This document shows positions 1-6,606 of a stretch of 14,207 bases of DNA, piece after piece (the first letter of the stretch is position 1; each line of letters begins with the position of its first letter). Under the pieces are notes generated by a model. The model ran no database searches, was not told the DNA's origin, and saw only the letters and a list, made by a program, of their open reading frames with translations. The position numbers and the translations under genes are program-made. The DNA is from Selenomonadaceae bacterium (GTDB taxonomy: Bacteria > Bacillota > Negativicutes > Selenomonadales > Selenomonadaceae). The stretch is from contig JAFSUE010000303.1 of NCBI GenBank assembly GCA_017445435.1, forward strand, positions 1-14,207, given 5' to 3'.

Positions 1-241
1 TACTGTTGGCGCTAGAAATATGACGGCGCTTGACAAAATTATTTATTTCGCTGATATGATTGAACCGAATAGAAATTATCCTGGCGTTGATAAATTGCGT
101 GAACTGGCTGAAACGTCCGACAATCTGGACGAAATTATTTTGACGGCGCTGAATGAATCAATTATTTTCGTCGTACAGAAAAACGCGCTTGTCCACCCCG
201 CGACGATTGACGCTAGAAATTATTTGCTTTTAAATCAATGA
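1..241 (+). CDS. yqeK: YqeK-type HD-domain hydrolase, C-terminal part (5' end outside window)
   Basis: The reading frame is open from the left edge, so only the last 79 residues are visible. It begins with TVGARNMTALDKIIYFADM and continues IEPNRNYPGVDKLRELA, which matches the C-terminal half of the YqeK family: a G-x-x-x-M segment, then K-I-[IV]-Y-[FL]-A-D-x-I-E-P-x-R. The aspartate of the ADMIEP motif belongs to the HD-domain metal site. YqeK proteins are HD-superfamily enzymes, and the Bacillus member is known as a diadenosine tetraphosphate (Ap4A) hydrolase. In Firmicutes yqeK sits after nadD and before rsfS, and here an LCP gene and rsfS follow, so context agrees. The ATG at position 20 is internal to the domain and is not the true start. 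The gap to the next gene is 70 bp with no clear terminator, so co-transcription is likely. Confidence 0.88.
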   Translation, partial: TVGARNMTALDKIIYFADMIEPNRNYPGVDKLRELAETSDNLDEIILTALNESIIFVVQKNALVHPATIDARNYLLLNQ

Positions 242-311
242 AGTAATCGCTACTTGGAAAAAATATTTTGGTGAGGTTAGATTCTACTGCTAAAAACAGG
301 CAGGTCACGAA

Positions 312-1340
312 ATGGCTAACGAAAATAAAAACGACAAGAATAAACCACAAAAAAAAGTTCGTCGAAGACGGAAACTAAAAGTTTTTCGCCTTCTTTTTGT
401 GATTGTAATTCTTGGGCTTTTTATTTCAGCAGTACTATTTGTTGGCTTGGGAGTGTACAACGCAATAGGTAGCGTGTATAATGAATTTGCGTCGATTTAT
501 CAAGGCTACAATGACAGGAAAACTGCGCGGACTGGACCTATTGATCCGAAGTTCGACGGCTACACGAACATTTTAATTTTAGGCGTTGACGACGGCGAAG
601 AAGGTATGCGGAATGCTGACACGATTTTAGTTTTAAGCTTTTCAAATGATACTGGCAAATCACGGCTAATTTCAATTCCGCGCGATACTTGGATTGAAAC
701 AAATTCCGCGCAGGGTAGAATTGGAACTTTTTACGGTTGGGGCGGCGCAAGTTTAATGGTTCGTCACGTTGCCGCGCTGTTGGGAATTTCCATTCACCAA
801 TACATTGTCATCGATATGAATACCTTTGCTGATTTAATCGACATACTTGGCGGCGTTGATATTTATGTCGAAGAAGATATGGACTACGAAGACCCCGAAT
901 CTGGCTTAGAAATTCATTTATCGCAGGGCTATCAACATTTGGACGGTTACGAAGCGCAAAAATATTTGAGATTTCGCGGCGAACGTTTAGGCGACGTTGG
1001 ACGAGTTCAGCGGCAACAAAAATTTATCAAGTCATTGTACAGCAAAGTTTTACAGCTTGAAACAATTCCTAAACTTCCAGCTATCGCGGAAATTTTTCAA
1101 AACAGAATGGAAACTAGCGCGGAAATTTTTGACTCTGCACACTTGGCAAATGTACTGCGCAGAATGAGTAGCGATCCACCTGCTACGACAATGTTGCCAG
1201 GCGCTGAAGATGAGGAAGGCGCATTCATTCCCGATATTGAAGGCGTCGACGCATTGATGGCGGAACTTTTCCCAATTCATGATATTTCCGAAAGTGTACC
1301 TAGCGACAATGACAGCGAAGAAATTATAGACGACAATTAG
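312..1340 (+). CDS. LytR-CpsA-Psr (LCP) family cell-wall glycopolymer ligase
   Basis: This 342-residue protein has a basic cytoplasmic N-terminus rich in Lys/Arg (about residues 1-23), one membrane segment (about 24-50) and an extracytoplasmic LCP domain. LCP enzymes move undecaprenyl-pyrophosphate-linked polymers onto peptidoglycan. The hallmarks are visible: TNILILGVDDGEEGMRNADT (residues 85-104, with Asp93, Arg100 and Asp103), SRLISIPRDTWIE (Arg118, Arg124, Asp125) and later GDVGRVQRQQKFIK, which carries the conserved Arg pair. The length is normal for the family. The ATG at 312 follows a modest GGCAGGT ribosome site. The C-terminus is acidic and low-complexity (DNDSEEIIDDN). It lies between yqeK and rsfS, as LCP genes often do in Negativicutes. 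Which polymer it attaches cannot be told from the sequence. Confidence 0.93.
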   Translation: MANENKNDKNKPQKKVRRRRKLKVFRLLFVIVILGLFISAVLFVGLGVYNAIGSVYNEFASIYQGYNDRKTARTGPIDPKFDGYTNILILGVDDGEEGMRNADTILVLSFSNDTGKSRLISIPRDTWIETNSAQGRIGTFYGWGGASLMVRHVAALLGISIHQYIVIDMNTFADLIDILGGVDIYVEEDMDYEDPESGLEIHLSQGYQHLDGYEAQKYLRFRGERLGDVGRVQRQQKFIKSLYSKVLQLETIPKLPAIAEIFQNRMETSAEIFDSAHLANVLRRMSSDPPATTMLPGAEDEEGAFIPDIEGVDALMAELFPIHDISESVPSDNDSEEIIDDN

Positions 1341-1394
1341 GCGGTGTTGAATAAATAAGCAGTAAAAATTAAAATGAAAAAACAAAGGTACTTC

Positions 1395-1545
1395 GCGGCA
1401 TTTCTAGCGCCCTGTGGAGTTGGACACTTGGGAACACAAGGACGCGGCGTAATGTTTTAAATTACTGAAAAGTAAAGCGCGAGCGCGCAAATGCCGCAAT
1501 GTTTTCTTTTTGCTACTTTTTCTTTTGCGCCAAAAGAAAAAGTAG
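1395..1545. repeat. Dispersed hairpin repeat, copy 1 (intergenic LCP-rsfS)
   Basis: The 276-bp gap between the LCP gene and rsfS contains a structured, GC-richer stretch. Its right part (1513-1545) is a perfect inverted repeat with 14-bp arms (CTACTTTTTCTTTT and its complement) around a GCGCC loop. An outer pair, GCGGCATTT at 1395-1403 and its complement at 1489-1497, brackets a GCGCGAGCGCGC stretch. The block CAAGGACGCG, then TTTCTTTTTGCTACTTTTTC, recurs in copy 2 near 9974-10075. There is no T-run after the hairpin on the + strand, so it is not a classical terminator. It resembles REP/BIME-type intergenic elements, although I cannot assign it to a named family. The remainder of the gap contains the palindrome TTCAAGCTTGAA at 1581-1592 and the rsfS ribosome site. 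Confidence 0.75.
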
Positions 1546-1616
1546 TTTAATTAAATAATTTCAAGATTATTCAACAAGACTTCAAGCTTGAAAAAATTTT
1601 TTAGGAGGCTAAAATT

Positions 1617-1961
1617 TTGGAGACAAAGGAAATTGCATTAAAAATTTGTAAGGCGGCAAGTGCTAAGAAAGCCAGCAACATTATCACGATGAATATGAAC
1701 GGCATAATGTTTTCTACAGATTATTTTGTCATCTGCAACGCGGCGACGGCAACTCAAGTCCGCGCCATTGCTGACAATATCGAAGAAGAACTTTTGAAAG
1801 ACGATATAAAGTTCAATCACCGTGAAGGTTACAACGAAGCTGAATGGATTTTGCTTGACTACGGCGACGTTGTAGTTCACATTTTCAAAACTGAAAGCCG
1901 TGAATATTACGCGCTGGAAAAACTTTGGGGAGATGCTGAAATTAAATCTTATGAAGAATAA
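1617..1961 (+). CDS. rsfS: Ribosomal silencing factor RsfS
   Basis: This 114-residue protein matches the RsfS/DUF143 (Iojap) family in length and sequence: DYFVICNAATATQVRAIADN near residue 35, then REGYNEAEWILLDYGDVVVH and REYYALEKLWGDA at the end. RsfS binds ribosomal protein uL14 on the 50S subunit and blocks joining with the 30S subunit, lowering translation when nutrients are short. The start is TTG, supported by a strong AGGAGG at 1603-1608, eight bases upstream. The 3' end overlaps the next coding sequence by about 11 bp, so the two are probably translationally coupled. The yqeK-LCP-rsfS order is a usual Firmicute arrangement, although here a dispersed hairpin repeat separates the LCP gene and rsfS. 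Confidence 0.95.
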   Translation: METKEIALKICKAASAKKASNIITMNMNGIMFSTDYFVICNAATATQVRAIADNIEEELLKDDIKFNHREGYNEAEWILLDYGDVVVHIFKTESREYYALEKLWGDAEIKSYEE

Positions 1962-2871
1962 AAAGTTGTCCGTGAAAAATAAAAATTCTGCTCAAGCTAA
2001 AAATTCCACGCAAGCTGAAATAAAATTTAAACCGATGACTGTTGCCACGTTGAAAGTTGTACGTGTTAGCGATTTCGGCGCGTTCCTCTGCGCGGAAACT
2101 GGAAATTCTGACGACGATATTTTATTGCACAAAACCCAACAGACTGACGAAGTTAAAGTTGGTGACACCGTAAAAGTTTTTCTGTACCTTGACCCTAAAA
2201 AAAGATTGACAGCTAGTATGCGCGTACCTAAAATGCGTGAGGGACAAATTGCGCGGCTGAAAGTCATCAATAAATCTAGCGACGGAATTTTTCTTGACGT
2301 TGGAGCAGAGCGCGGAATTTTTATGCCGTTCGCTGAAATGGTTGGGCGTCCACAAATTGGCGACGTTATATGGGCAAAACTTTATACCGATAAATCAGGG
2401 CGGCTTGCAACGTCAATGAAAGTTGCTGATGAAATTCGGCGAGCGTCGAAACCTGCGGAAAATGTTCAGCGCGGCGATAAAATTATTGGCGCAATTTACA
2501 ACATCACTGACGCTGGCGCGTTTGTTTTCAGCGAAGAAAGGTATATCGTCTTCATTCCGCAAAAAGAAATTCCGCGCGTACTTAAAGCTGGCGAAGTCGT
2601 CGAAGCGCGTATAACATATGTTCGCGAAGACGGCAGACTTGATGCCTCACTGCGCGACGCTAAAGAAAATGCCCTGCACAATGACGCTGAAAAAATTTTT
2701 AACTTTATGCGCGAAAACGGCGGAACTTTACCTTTCAATGATAACACGGCGCCTGAAAAAATTTATTCAGTCTTTCATATCAGCAAGGCGGCGTTCAAGC
2801 GTGCTATCGGTCATCTTTTCAGTGAACAGCGTATCGAAAAAATTTCTGACGGCTGGAAGATTAGGGAGTAG
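1951..2871 (+). CDS. cvfB: CvfB/YitL-like S1-domain RNA-binding protein
   Basis: This protein of about 306 residues has the CvfB arrangement: tandem S1-like beta-barrel domains followed by a C-terminal winged-helix domain. The first module is TVATLKVVRVSDFGAFL followed by DDILLHKTQQ, and the second has EGQIARLKVINKSSDGIFLD followed by GAERGIFMPFAEM. A further module has GDKIIGAIYNITDAGAFVF followed by YIVFIPQKEI. The end (ISKAAFKRAIGHLFSEQRIE) fits a winged helix. CvfB proteins bind RNA and affect virulence-factor expression in Staphylococcus; the role here is unknown. I chose the ATG at 1951, which overlaps the rsfS stop. The frame is open further back to 1900, but that lies inside rsfS. No good ribosome site precedes 1951, so coupling to rsfS is likely. 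The first ~25 residues are low-complexity (repeated KNS/AQA) and precede the conserved fold. Confidence 0.88.
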   Translation: MKNKKLSVKNKNSAQAKNSTQAEIKFKPMTVATLKVVRVSDFGAFLCAETGNSDDDILLHKTQQTDEVKVGDTVKVFLYLDPKKRLTASMRVPKMREGQIARLKVINKSSDGIFLDVGAERGIFMPFAEMVGRPQIGDVIWAKLYTDKSGRLATSMKVADEIRRASKPAENVQRGDKIIGAIYNITDAGAFVFSEERYIVFIPQKEIPRVLKAGEVVEARITYVREDGRLDASLRDAKENALHNDAEKIFNFMRENGGTLPFNDNTAPEKIYSVFHISKAAFKRAIGHLFSEQRIEKISDGWKIRE

Positions 2872-2877
2872 GGAAAA

Positions 2878-3666
2878 TTGTACATAATCGGTTTGACTGG
2901 CGGCATTGCTTGCGGAAAATCTTCCATTGCGGAATTGCTCCGAAAATTGGGCGCTAGAACTTTTGACATTGACAAAGAGACGCACAAACTTTTAAAACCT
3001 GGCGGCGAACTTTACAATATTTACGTCCGCCACTTTCACCGAAGAATTTTAAAAGACGACGGCGAAATTAATAAATCTATGATCGCCGATATTATCTTCA
3101 ACAATTACAAAGAGCGTCAATGGATAAATTCCGTAGCGCATCCGATACTTTTAAATCGCACGAGGGATTTTTTAGTTAAATGCGCTAATGCTGGCGAACT
3201 TTTAGTTGTCTTAGAAATTCCGTTACTGTTTGAGGCTGGCTGGGAATTTTTAGTTGATGAAGTGTGGGCTGTCCACGTCAATAGAAGTAAACAAATTTGG
3301 CGGCTTATGCAACGTGATAAAGTCGATTGGGAAGACGCCGAATTGAGAATCAACGCGCAAATGTCCGCCGATGAAATTGCCGCCCGCGCAGATGTCGTCA
3401 TCAACAATAAATCTAACGGCAATTATAAAATTATTCGCAGTCAAGTTTTGCGGGTCGTTCGTCAACGCCTTCCCGCCTTCATTACGATTAATGAAGGTAA
3501 TTTGAAAAATCTTTATATTAAGCGCACGAAAAATAAAAGTGATGTGGTGAACCTTGCCGAAAGTCAAGAAAATATTTCTAACGATAGCAATTCTAACGCT
3601 GATAATCTGCGCAGTGATACAACTTCCGCCAACGCAGAGAATGTTATATCCGTTCCCGTACCGTGA
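2878..3666 (+). CDS. coaE: Dephospho-CoA kinase with a C-terminal tail
   Basis: CoaE phosphorylates dephospho-CoA with ATP in the last step of coenzyme A synthesis in the cytoplasm. The N-terminus MYIIGLTGGIACGKSS contains the P-loop (GGIACGKS, Lys14), followed by ARTFDIDKETHKLLKPG, matching the family's D-x-D-x-x-x-[HR] segment and the PG after it. LEIPLLFEAGWE and the R-x-x-Q-R-D lid region (IWRLMQRDK) are also present. The start is TTG with AGGGAG at 2863-2868, seven bases after the cvfB-like stop. The kinase core ends near residue 198 (RVVRQRL), as expected for a ~200-residue enzyme. About 64 further residues are rich in Asn, Ser and Asp and have no family counterpart I know. The last 113 bp of this tail are also read in another frame as the start of the transglycosylase gene. 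Confidence 0.92.
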   Translation: MYIIGLTGGIACGKSSIAELLRKLGARTFDIDKETHKLLKPGGELYNIYVRHFHRRILKDDGEINKSMIADIIFNNYKERQWINSVAHPILLNRTRDFLVKCANAGELLVVLEIPLLFEAGWEFLVDEVWAVHVNRSKQIWRLMQRDKVDWEDAELRINAQMSADEIAARADVVINNKSNGNYKIIRSQVLRVVRQRLPAFITINEGNLKNLYIKRTKNKSDVVNLAESQENISNDSNSNADNLRSDTTSANAENVISVPVP

Positions 3667-4144
3667 CAAAATCGAAACGCACGCGGCACGTTATCGCGTC
3701 GACAGATTTTTAGCAATTTCCGTTATGAAGGTTGAAAGCAACTTTGCGGAAGATGCACGGTCGAAAAGCGGCGCAGTTGGTTTAATGCAGATTATGCCCG
3801 AAACGGCGAATTGGATAGCTACTCAACTTGATGAAAAGCCGCCGTCGATTCGGCAGTTGCACAATTCCGACACGAATATTAAATATGGAATTTGGTACTT
3901 GGCGGAGCTTGAAGACGAATTTTTTGGCAATGACGTTTTAGCGCTGGCGGCGTACAATGCAGGTCGCGGCAACGTTCATCACTGGATGGAAAGTAATGGC
4001 TGGCGTAAAAATTTTTCTAACGTCGACGCGATACCTTTTGACGAAACGCGCCATTACGTAAAAAAAGTTTTGGCTTGCCGAGAAAAATATTCCGAGCTTT
4101 ACGGTACGGAAAATAACGGCAACTTCTTAGCCTTAATGAAATAA
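3554..4144 (+). CDS. Membrane-anchored lytic transglycosylase (SLT domain, GH23)
   Basis: This 196-residue protein has an N-terminal signal or anchor helix (about residues 5-24, KKIFLTIAILTLIICAVIQL) and then a soluble-lytic-transglycosylase domain. Such enzymes cut the MurNAc-GlcNAc bond of peptidoglycan, forming 1,6-anhydro ends. Visible motifs are ISVMKVESNF with the catalytic Glu61, GLMQIMPETA (76-85), LAAYNAGRGNVHHW (131-144) and ETRHYVKKV near the end. The TTG start at 3554 is the first possible one, because a TGA in this frame sits at 3548-3550; a GGTGA lies just upstream. The gene begins 113 bp inside the coaE frame and is probably co-transcribed with it. A rho-independent terminator follows the stop at once, closing the operon. 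Small slt genes after coaE are common in Negativicutes and Clostridia. Confidence 0.93.
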   Translation: MPKVKKIFLTIAILTLIICAVIQLPPTQRMLYPFPYRDKIETHAARYRVDRFLAISVMKVESNFAEDARSKSGAVGLMQIMPETANWIATQLDEKPPSIRQLHNSDTNIKYGIWYLAELEDEFFGNDVLALAAYNAGRGNVHHWMESNGWRKNFSNVDAIPFDETRHYVKKVLACREKYSELYGTENNGNFLALMK

Positions 4145-4178
4145 AAAAAGACCGCCCAATTACGGAGCGGCTTTTTTT
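4144..4178 (+). terminator. Rho-independent terminator after the transglycosylase gene
   Basis: An A-rich run with AGACCGC pairs with GCGGCT, through CCGC/GCGG plus an A-T extension with one bulged A, around an 11-base loop. A run of seven T follows (4172-4178). It begins at the stop codon of the transglycosylase gene. Confidence 0.85.
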
Positions 4179-4180
4179 AA

Positions 4181-4208
4181 TTAAGAATTAAGAATGAAGA
4201 ATTATGAA
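4181..4208 (+). repeat. Heptanucleotide tandem repeat, locus 1 (TTAAGAA type)
   Basis: Four head-to-tail heptamers read TTAAGAA, TTAAGAA, TGAAGAA and TTATGAA, directly after the terminator T-run. The same heptamer with the same T/G variation at base 2 recurs, inverted, at 12492-12526, and a related TTAGTAG array lies at 8761-8802. They resemble the short tandemly repeated repetitive (STRR) heptamers described from cyanobacteria, but no function can be read here. Confidence 0.7.
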
Positions 4209-4229
4209 TTTAACCCTTAATTTTTTTAT

Positions 4230-4652
4230 CTTAGAACGTGTGTTCATAAAAAGTATGGTATAATAAATTTATTATGAGAAAGAAATATGAAACAGTTTTA
4301 ACGGATTAGTCAAGAAAGGTTGTCAATGGAGAATCGCGATTTTCCACCTGCTTTTATAGTTTTTATCGTCGTACTCGCCAGACTTTGGGATAAAATTTTG
4401 CAACCCACGCCATTATCACTTCTTAATCTGTAAAAACAGTGTATAACAAGTTGGTTAAAAGGAAGGAAACTATACTTAATAACCGACACTTCAAAAATAT
4501 TGCGGCGATGGCGATTATCGTGGCAGTTTTATAAAAAAATGTAAAATTAATTTTAGCTGTTATTTCTTCAACGTTAAACTCTGCGGGAAGTTATTACTAA
4601 ACGTTGGAAAAAGATTTTGACATATCCACTAAGTCAGCGGTGGCTATGTGCA
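4230..4652 (+). mobile_element. Decayed IS5-like insertion sequence (transposase remnant)
   Basis: No open gene survives, but short pieces of an IS5-family DDE transposase appear in the correct order across all three + frames. They are MRKKYETVLTD from an ATG at 4274, then GLVKKGCQWR at 4303, RDFPPAF then LWDKILQ from 4335, CGDGDYRGSFI at 4501 (the D-G-x-Y-R-G region), EVITKRW at 4587 and EKDFDISTKSAVAMC ending near 4651. Internal deletions and frameshifts separate them, since only about 380 bp remain of a gene that is usually 750-1000 bp. An extended -10 (TGGTATAAT, 4257-4264) precedes the ATG. GAACGTGTGTTC at 4234-4245 may belong to the left end. The right end is lost at the junction with an IS3-like remnant. 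Family assignment is by motif memory; the subgroup is uncertain. Confidence 0.72.
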
Positions 4653-4976
4653 CCCCCTTTCGTTTTGACGGACAAAAAATAAATGCTAAAATAAGTAAAA
4701 GGGGAAATCAAATTGAATGAAATATTCGTTATTATAGGTGCATTCAAAATGATAAATGCCCGTGAGACAAGTTTCCGAAGAACTCGGAGTTAGTGTAAAT
4801 TCACTGAGACATTGGTTAAAAAAATCAATCGGCATAATTTACAATCCCTGACAGATAAGCACAAATTTATTGACGACAATCGTGCTATTCACTCCGTAAG
4901 TACTTTATGCCGTATGAAGAGTGATTATGCAGGAAAATTACAGGACTTATTAAATTTTTTAAACAAACGCTTTTAA
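4647..4976 (+). mobile_element. Decayed IS3-like insertion sequence (OrfA/OrfB remnants)
   Basis: A likely left terminus begins TGTGCACCCCCTTTCG near 4647, inside the 3' end of the IS5-like remnant, so this element probably inserted there. An OrfA helix-turn-helix piece is readable at 4762-4851: VRQVSEELGVSVNSLRHWLKK, ending in a stop. An OrfB N-terminal piece, KHKFIDDNRAIHSVSTLCRM, is readable in another frame from about 4854 to 4976 and ends with a degenerate tail. Both match the IS3-family pattern (R-Q-V-[SA]-E-E-L-G-V in OrfA; K-F-I-x-x-N-R-x-x-x-S-V-x-x-[LM]-C-R in OrfB). The catalytic DDE domain and the right inverted repeat are absent, so the element cannot move by itself. Confidence 0.72.
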
Positions 4977-5015
4977 TCATTTTTATATTTCACTTCCATG
5001 TAATTTACCTAAATT

Positions 5016-5039
5016 CGGCTAACTGTGCAGTGTTAGCCG
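5016..5039. other. Hairpin with 8-bp perfect stem
   Basis: CGGCTAAC and its complement GTTAGCCG flank an eight-base loop (TGTGCAGT). No T-run follows on either strand, so it is not an obvious terminator. It lies between the IS3-like remnant and the terminator at 5058-5087 and might be the remains of an element end. Confidence 0.45.
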
Positions 5040-5057
5040 TTACACCTAAAACGCGCA

Positions 5058-5087
5058 AAAAATCCCCGATGGCGATCGGGGATTTTT
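5058..5087 (-). terminator. Strong bidirectional rho-independent terminator
   Basis: A perfect 13-bp stem, AAAAATCCCCGAT with its complement, closes on a GGCG loop. A and T runs flank it on both sides, so it can work in both directions. It lies about 100 bp past the stop of the - strand gene at 5186-6181 and is the likely end of that transcript. It would also stop any + strand transcription from the IS remnants. Confidence 0.9.
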
Positions 5088-5185
5088 CTTTGACAGTATG
5101 ATTATGACCTTTTAGTTTCTTACTAAATTGTTAAGGTTTAACACAATGGAAAAAATTTTTTAACTACCATAAAAATTTTTGTAGG

Positions 5186-6181
5186 TTATTGCGCTGTAAC
5201 TTTAGCAGATGTTTCGTTTGAATTTCCGTTGGGAATTGTACCGTCGACAATATCTTTAGCTTCTTTTGCAGTGTCAATAACTTCCTGCGGAATTGTCAAC
5301 GCAGTTTGAGCCTCTGGACCAAGCAAAGTAGTATAGGCTTTAAATTCGCTGTAGAATACAAAGTTTTCAAGAATTTCTTTAATTTCGTCAGGCAAATCTT
5401 GATTATCAGGATCGTTGAGTACCGCACGCGCCGTTTCTTGAATTATTTGTGAAAGGTCAACCGTTATCATGCCAGTTTTACGATTTTTCTTGTCAACTCT
5501 CCAAATGTACCAAATATCAGCGTTTCTTATGCCAGTGTCGAAGTAGCCAAAAATTTTATCTTGTAATGCGGCATCTTCAGCAGTGCCTTTATCTGCAGGA
5601 TTTTTTTCAACTTCGGCTTTTATTTCGTCAGCCAACTTGTCACTGTCCAAATGTACGAGCAAGGTACGGCGATTTTCATTTTCCTGCAGAATCGTGACGT
5701 TTTTAACGGTAGAAACTTCCCTGTCAATTTCTTCCTTTGTAGGCGACGTAATAATATCAGTTAAAGCACCAGCAACAGACGGCGCAGAATATTTTGTCCA
5801 TTCATTATCCGTCTTGTAGTACAGTAGCATTTCATTGCCATTTTGCGTGAGATAGAAAGGTATGTCAAGCTCAGTAACTTTAGCGTTATCGCCAGTCAAC
5901 CAAAGACCAAAATTCCCTGCCATATCCATTGAATGCCCAGTAATTTTTGCGTTAAATTCAAATTCACTTTGAACGCCAGGCAACATAAAGATGAAGAATT
6001 GGTGAAGAATCTGATCTCTATCGTTCACAGTTGTAATGATTGAATCACGGAAAGCACGCATTGCCTTTTTATCCTGCGCGGAAGTGGAATTAGACGCCGC
6101 CGAAACTGTGTCCATAGTGTACGCGAAACAAAACGCCACGACTATAAAAATACTTGCGGCTAATTTTAAAAATTTACTCAC
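5186..6181 (-). CDS. Exported protein of unknown function
   Basis: This 331-residue protein is not recognised. It starts with a signal peptide: basic MSKFLK, a hydrophobic core (about residues 7-22), and a VSA-AS cleavage site near residue 29. The mature part is predicted periplasmic. It alternates acidic and hydrophobic stretches (SEFEFNAKITGHSMDMAGNF, then FYLTQNGNEMLLYYKTDNEW). This looks like a beta-rich fold of the type that measures or carries lipids, as in LolA/LppX-like proteins, but that is only an impression. The C-terminal 30 residues are low-complexity. GTG is the start: the codon just before it is a stop, and it preserves the signal peptide. The ribosome site is weak. The gene stands alone, with 98 bp to the small ORF upstream and a strong terminator downstream. 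Confidence 0.8.
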   Translation of the reverse strand: MSKFLKLAASIFIVVAFCFAYTMDTVSAASNSTSAQDKKAMRAFRDSIITTVNDRDQILHQFFIFMLPGVQSEFEFNAKITGHSMDMAGNFGLWLTGDNAKVTELDIPFYLTQNGNEMLLYYKTDNEWTKYSAPSVAGALTDIITSPTKEEIDREVSTVKNVTILQENENRRTLLVHLDSDKLADEIKAEVEKNPADKGTAEDAALQDKIFGYFDTGIRNADIWYIWRVDKKNRKTGMITVDLSQIIQETARAVLNDPDNQDLPDEIKEILENFVFYSEFKAYTTLLGPEAQTALTIPQEVIDTAKEAKDIVDGTIPNGNSNETSAKVTAQ

Positions 6182-6279
6182 TTAATGTAACCGTTACTGA
6201 GAACTTATAAAAAGTAAAAAACTTTAATGTCCCATTCCTGCTTCATCGCGTCCGCTTTCATCCTAACATAAGTTAGCCA

Positions 6280-6516
6280 CTAATCACGTTTGCTGTAACG
6301 CTCCACAGGCTTAAATTCCCCGCTAACGAACGGGTACATATACAGGGTTTCTTGAAAGTGAAATTTCCTGTATTGCATCTTTACTGCGCTTGAGATTTTA
6401 CGGCAACAACGGTCACGAGTTACCAACCGCATATCCCAACTTTTCAAAGAACTGTTGAGATTATATAACGTGGAGCAGAAACAGGCAACATAAAAATTTT
6501 TCAGTAACGGCTTCAC
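6280..6516 (-). CDS. Doubtful small ORF, possibly a gene remnant
   Basis: This 78-codon frame has no family resemblance I can name. Its notable sign is a perfect Shine-Dalgarno sequence on the - strand, AAAGGAGGTGA, at 6513-6523. The only start codon nearby is the GTG inside that sequence, which is too close to be used normally. The next ATG (about 6486) is about 24 bases away and opens a different, short frame. A later in-frame ATG at 6432 lacks a ribosome site. The C-terminal part is rich in Arg, Tyr and Phe (RKFHFQETLYMYPFVSGEFK). Just downstream another frame reads LTYVRMKADAMKQEWD before a stop, so this may be a broken gene. Nothing else is evident in the 425-bp gap at 6182-6606 apart from a short direct repeat at 6579-6602. 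Confidence 0.25.
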   Translation of the reverse strand: MKPLLKNFYVACFCSTLYNLNSSLKSWDMRLVTRDRCCRKISSAVKMQYRKFHFQETLYMYPFVSGEFKPVERYSKRD

Positions 6517-6578
6517 CTCCTTTTTAAAATTTATAATTTTTTATAACCTATTTTAAGCTGTTAATGAACTTCCATTCT

Positions 6579-6602
6579 AGCTTTTAGGGATGAGCTTTTA
6601 GG
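6579..6602. repeat. Short direct repeat (AGCTTTTAGG x2)
   Basis: Two identical 10-mers lie at 6579-6588 and 6593-6602, separated by GATG, just past the stop of the - strand gene at 6607. No terminator hairpin with a T-run was found there. Confidence 0.5.
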
Positions 6603-6606
6603 ATTT

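Noticed and set aside
20..241. Complete small gene starting at the ATG at position 20
   Set aside because: The frame is open to the left edge and the residues before the ATG (TVGARN) continue the YqeK family pattern, so it is a truncated view of a longer gene.
1581..1592. Palindrome TTCAAGCTTGAA ahead of rsfS as an operator
   Set aside because: A 12-bp palindrome next to an A/T palindrome in AT-rich DNA is weak evidence. There is no clear promoter to pair it with.
1900..1950. Extended N-terminus of the cvfB-like protein from the ATG at 1900
   Set aside because: It lies wholly within the conserved end of rsfS in another frame and has no ribosome site; the fold needs none of it.
6505..6530. 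TCACCTCCTTT on the + strand as the 3' end of a 16S rRNA gene
   Set aside because: The preceding sequence lacks the conserved 16S 3' region (GTGAAGTCGTAACAAGG and neighbours). The match is just the complement of a Shine-Dalgarno sequence.
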